In this document: in pieces, positions 61,311-64,000 of the stretch
Layout: every line of letters begins with the position of its first letter
How positions within the stretch are numbered: position 1 is the first letter of the stretch
From: CAVQCT01 sp964520865
GTDB taxonomy: Bacteria > Zixibacteria > MSB-5A5 > GN15 > FEB-12
Reading direction: 5' to 3'
DNA length: 64,000 nt
NCBI GenBank assembly: GCA_964520865.1
Contig: CAZFOY010000011.1
Span: 7,770-71,769 of the forward strand
The notes under the pieces: generated by a model
What the model saw: only the letters and a program-made list of their open reading frames with translations
Told to the model about the DNA's origin: nothing
Database searches by the model: none
Position numbers and translations under genes: made by a program

Positions 61311-62513
61311 ATGAGTTTAGCCGGTAATGTCAAAACGGTTTCGTTTCCGGACATTCTCCAACTGCTGGCGACTGGCAAGAAGACTGGCATTCTGGAAGTC
61401 AAGACAAGCACGCGTCAGAAGGAAGTTGCGTTCAGAAACGGCAATATCATTTTCGCTTCTTCGGTGAACTCCACCGAAGATCTTCTCGGCAACATGCTTC
61501 TGCGCAGGGGCAAAATTACGAAAACCGATCTTGAACGTGCAATCGCCTTGCACAAGCAGACCGGCCGTCAGCTGGGCACGACGCTCATCGACATGCACCT
61601 GTTCGACAAAGAAGAAATCGCCGAGTGCCTCAAACTCCAGATCGAAGAAATCGTGTATAATCTCTTCTCCTGGCAGGAGGGGGATTTCGTGTTCCACGAA
61701 GGGGTCGCCCCGAAGAACGCGCCGTTCCTGATCGAGTTGAACACGATGAATGTCGTCATGGAAGGAACCCGCAGAATCGACGAATGGATGGAGATCCAGA
61801 AGGTCCTTCCACCGGATGACGTGCTGCTGTCGCTGGCCAAATCACCCAAGATTGCCCGAGAAGAGATTACCATCTCCGTGGACGAATTTCGGGTTATGGC
61901 GTTGATCAACGCCGAGCGAACGCTGCCTGATCTGATTAACGTTTCGCCTATGGGAGAATTCGTCACCTGTCGATCGATCTACCGGCTTATTATCAACAAC
62001 CTGATCGAAGTGGTCGGAAAGCGTGAAGCCAAGGACGAACCCAAGGAAGACGAGGAAGTGGTGGTCCTCTCGATCATCTTCCATCTGTACACCAATTGTT
62101 TCTTCCGGGTTCGGACCCTGGTTGATTCGATCCTGGGTGAGGATAATCCACGTTTTGGAGCGTTCGTAGCGCAGTATCGCACCGGCATTTTCAGTTACTT
62201 CCCGGGTGTGGATCCGAAATCGGACCTGGTCCCTTCGTTCGAGAAATTCCTCGCCGCCGTGCGCGCGATGCCGCCGCAGACGCGATATCATCATCTGCTC
62301 ACCGGTCTCGAATCGATGCTCACGGAACAGCTCGAATACGTTTTCCAGCTCCTTGGAATCGGTATATATCGGGAAGCTGTCGTCAGAGTCAAAAAGGAGA
62401 TATCGGAGCCGCTCGCGGTCAGACGCGAACTGGTCAAGCGATTCGGTATAGATGAAAACTTCTACAAAACAGTAAAGCGCGCTGACAGAGTCGTAAAAAT
62501 GGTACGGAGTTAA
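61311..62513 (+). CDS. DUF4388 (PATAN) domain protein
   Basis: 400 residues. The N-terminus (SLAGNVKTVSFPDILQLLATGKKTGILEVK) is a clear DUF4388 domain. A middle part (LGNMLLRRGKITKTDLERAIALHKQTGRQLGTTLIDM) resembles the GspE/PilZ N-domain-type helical element, and the C-terminal 200 residues are helical and unrecognised. DUF4388 proteins usually serve in polarity, motility or signalling circuits with small GTPases. GAGGA precedes the ATG. The next gene follows after 2 nt. Confidence 0.8.
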   Translation: MSLAGNVKTVSFPDILQLLATGKKTGILEVKTSTRQKEVAFRNGNIIFASSVNSTEDLLGNMLLRRGKITKTDLERAIALHKQTGRQLGTTLIDMHLFDKEEIAECLKLQIEEIVYNLFSWQEGDFVFHEGVAPKNAPFLIELNTMNVVMEGTRRIDEWMEIQKVLPPDDVLLSLAKSPKIAREEITISVDEFRVMALINAERTLPDLINVSPMGEFVTCRSIYRLIINNLIEVVGKREAKDEPKEDEEVVVLSIIFHLYTNCFFRVRTLVDSILGEDNPRFGAFVAQYRTGIFSYFPGVDPKSDLVPSFEKFLAAVRAMPPQTRYHHLLTGLESMLTEQLEYVFQLLGIGIYREAVVRVKKEISEPLAVRRELVKRFGIDENFYKTVKRADRVVKMVRS

Positions 62514-62515
62514 AC

Positions 62516-62878
62516 ATGAAAAGAGTTCTCGCATTAACAATGTTGCTATCGATAGCCGGTTCGAGCCAGGCTATGGCGGCCAATCTGGCGGTGATTACCA
62601 GTCCGCCGACCGCCCTCAATCTGGTTGTGTTCGGGATGGTAGTGGGCTGCGCGGTCGGATCAATCAAAGTACTCGGTCTCCTGAAAGGGGGATTCCTGTT
62701 CAAGAGCTGGCAGATATTCCTCTGCAGTTTTATAGTGTTGGCCCTGAGCGAGGTCGCTATCTTGCTCAATGATTTCGAGGTCGTGGTTCTGCCCAAATTC
62801 GCAGTGCCCGCCTTGCTGATCCTGGCTATCGGTCTATTCCTGTTCGGCATCTTCGAGACCAAGAAAGTACTCGACTGA
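62516..62878 (+). CDS. Small membrane protein of unknown function
   Basis: 120 residues: a signal-type N-terminus (RVLALTMLLSIAGSSQAMAAN) and three further hydrophobic spans (LNLVVFGMVVGCAVGSIKVL, IFLCSFIVLALSEVAILL, VPALLILAIGLFLFGIF). I do not recognise the family. It starts 2 nt after the DUF4388 gene, so they likely form one unit. Confidence 0.7.
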   Translation: MKRVLALTMLLSIAGSSQAMAANLAVITSPPTALNLVVFGMVVGCAVGSIKVLGLLKGGFLFKSWQIFLCSFIVLALSEVAILLNDFEVVVLPKFAVPALLILAIGLFLFGIFETKKVLD

Positions 62879-62892
62879 GGAAGACAATTAGG

Positions 62893-62921
62893 TTGACACA
62901 AGTTGCTGTATGGTATATAAT
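62893..62921 (+). promoter_or_regulatory. Perfect-consensus sigma-70-type promoter
   Basis: TTGACA (62893-62898), a 17-nt spacer, TATAAT (62916-62921). It lies 66 nt before the TPR-roadblock gene; leader about 58 nt without a clear ribosome-binding site. Confidence 0.85.
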
Positions 62922-62986
62922 TGGCCATGTAGGCATTTTGCGTACGCCATAACGTGTTGAAAAAGAAAAAGTTATAGCCATCATTT

Positions 62987-63850
62987 ATGATTAGTTCAGT
63001 AGAGTTAGACGAGCGGATCGGCAAATGCCAGAAGATTCTGGAAGTCGATCCTAATTCGCAGATATTTGCGGCCCTCGCCGAAGCGTATCGCAAGAAGGGT
63101 GAACTGGATAAGGCTTTCCGTATCTGTCAGAACGGCCTGAAAATCCATCCTTCTTACGGTTCCGCTCACGTTGTCATGGCCAAGATCAATCTCGATCGTG
63201 GGCTATATGACTGGGCCGAAGCTGAGGCGAAGAAGGCTGCAGAAGTCGATGGCATGACCCGTACGAATGAACTGCTCCTTGCTGAAATCTACATCTATAA
63301 GGGTGACTTTAACCGTGCTATATCTCTGCTAAAGAAGCTGAGTCTGGCCGATCCGACCAGCTCGCAGATCAAGAAGCTGCTGGAGATCGCCCAGCGTATT
63401 CCCGAAGAGCAAACGCGCATAACCGGCATCTCAGCTTACCACGACGATACCCCGCCGGAAGTCGAAGCGGCGACACCTGAATCGGCGGTAGCCGACCAGC
63501 CTGTCGAAGAACTCGCGCCGAAGGAACTGCTCACGCGCGCCATCCGGATTCCGGGGATCGACGGTGCTCTTTTCATCAATCACGAAGGTCTGGTAATCGA
63601 CTCCGAGTGGGTCCTCAAACTTGACCTGACCACCTGTGGAGCGGCGCTTGGAGAAATTGGCAACGCCCTGAGCAGTGAACTTGTAAAAAGTTCGTTCGGC
63701 AACTTCCAGGCGGTGCTCATAGAAACCGCGCAAGTTACGTTTTATCTGATAAAGAAGCACGACGGGTTATTCCTGTTCGTGGCCAATGAGTCGGCGAACC
63801 TCGGTACGCTGAGAATGAAAATCGAGAATTTGCTGGTGAGTTACCGGTAG
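62987..63850 (+). CDS. TPR protein with C-terminal roadblock/LC7 domain
   Basis: 287 residues. Three to four TPR units fill residues 5-130 (IFAALAEAYRKKGELDKAFRICQNGLKIHP and repeats). An acidic linker follows, and the last 115 residues form a roadblock/LC7 domain (ELLTRAIRIPGIDGALFINHEGLVIDSEW ... IKKHDGLFLFVANESANLGTLRMKIE). LC7 proteins such as MglB act as partners or activators of small Ras-like GTPases. With the DUF4388 protein upstream it suggests a polarity or motility circuit; no GTPase gene is inside the window. Confidence 0.85.
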   Translation: MISSVELDERIGKCQKILEVDPNSQIFAALAEAYRKKGELDKAFRICQNGLKIHPSYGSAHVVMAKINLDRGLYDWAEAEAKKAAEVDGMTRTNELLLAEIYIYKGDFNRAISLLKKLSLADPTSSQIKKLLEIAQRIPEEQTRITGISAYHDDTPPEVEAATPESAVADQPVEELAPKELLTRAIRIPGIDGALFINHEGLVIDSEWVLKLDLTTCGAALGEIGNALSSELVKSSFGNFQAVLIETAQVTFYLIKKHDGLFLFVANESANLGTLRMKIENLLVSYR

Positions 63851-63867
63851 GTGATAAAGGACGAGGT

Positions 63868-64000
63868 ATGGAAATGAACGGACGCATAGCCCGACAGATT
63901 TTGCTTTTTTCTCTGTTGGTCCTGATAATACCGATGATACTTTTCCCGGAGCGACTCGGAACGACGCTGGCTAAAGCCTCGCTTGTCTACGTCTTGTTCG
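63868..64000 (+). CDS. Partial CDS, membrane protein (runs off the window)
   Basis: ATG at 63868 with GAGG 3-4 nt upstream. The 44 residues seen contain one hydrophobic helix (ILLFSLLVLIIPMILF), then a polar turn and the start of a second span. It follows the TPR-roadblock gene by 17 nt and is likely co-transcribed. No family can be assigned. Confidence 0.6.
   Translation, partial: MEMNGRIARQILLFSLLVLIIPMILFPERLGTTLAKASLVYVLF

Overview
The window reads as a chromosomal stretch of a free-living, diderm (Gram-negative) bacterium of the FCB superphylum. The best guess is candidate division Zixibacteria or a close relative. This is inferred from the type I dockerin on a secreted peptidase, T9SS-like C-terminal sorting modules on two secreted proteins, a TamA/TamB-like pair, an AsmA-family protein, RodZ- and LiaF-like envelope proteins and a DUF4388/roadblock signalling group. 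No rRNA gene is present to settle the taxonomy. A run of exactly 100 Ns (12952-13051) marks a scaffold gap, so this is a draft assembly.

Layout. 1-2203 (minus): an operon dtd, maf, rodZ-like and a translationally coupled gene cut by the window edge. 2302-3218: a small secreted protein, then a non-coding stretch with REP-like repeats. 3219-12282 (plus): a very large acyl-CoA dehydratase activase-type protein, thioredoxin, a tiny membrane ORF, a rhomboid protease, a degenerate receiver protein, a DUF2064 protein and a creatininase-family protein. 12331-15752 (minus): AlkD-like and outer-membrane-protein fragments on either side of the gap, then pabC and pabB. 15845-25940 (plus): a DUF401 permease, an ECF sigma/anti-sigma pair followed by an HtrA-like protein without a catalytic triad, a CMD-like protein and a TamB/TamA-like pair. 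26037-35137 (plus): cysteine desulfurase and mnmA, a serine hydrolase, a UPF0173 hydrolase, an AsmA protein and a polar amino acid ABC permease plus ATPase. 35139-41740: a zinc-less M1-peptidase-like protein, a subtilase and two unusual sensor-kinase-like proteins. 41829-48854: a housekeeping run of yicC, gmk, rpoZ, topA, xerC, hslV and hslU. 48873-57284: a LiaF-like protein, argF, a lipoprotein, a thioesterase, two poorly known proteins, an M28 peptidase with dockerin, and rpsT. 57348-64000: murJ, comEC, a DUF4388 protein, a small membrane protein, a TPR-roadblock protein and the start of another membrane protein.

How genes fit together. Several units make biochemical sense: PabB/PabC for p-aminobenzoate, cysteine desulfurase/MnmA for tRNA 2-thiouridine, XerC-HslV-HslU in the order seen in Bacillus, Gmk-RpoZ, TamB-TamA for outer-membrane assembly, and an envelope-stress-like cassette of sigma, anti-sigma and periplasmic PDZ protein.

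The most striking theme is a concentration of apparent pseudoenzymes whose folds are kept but whose catalytic residues are lost at the expected positions: the HtrA-like protein (18475), the M1-like protein (35139), the ComEC C-terminal beta-lactamase-like domain, a receiver without a phospho-acceptor (9266) and a histidine-kinase-like core without N/G1 boxes (39106) beside a receiver-HisKA protein that has no ATPase domain (41042). Other points of interest are possible leaderless promoters, an ECF-type promoter with a 14-bp palindrome in its spacer, a UUCG-capped hairpin before mnmA, and an operator-like repeat over the -35 of the LiaF-like gene. I did not find CRISPR arrays, prophage, IS elements, tRNA or rRNA genes.
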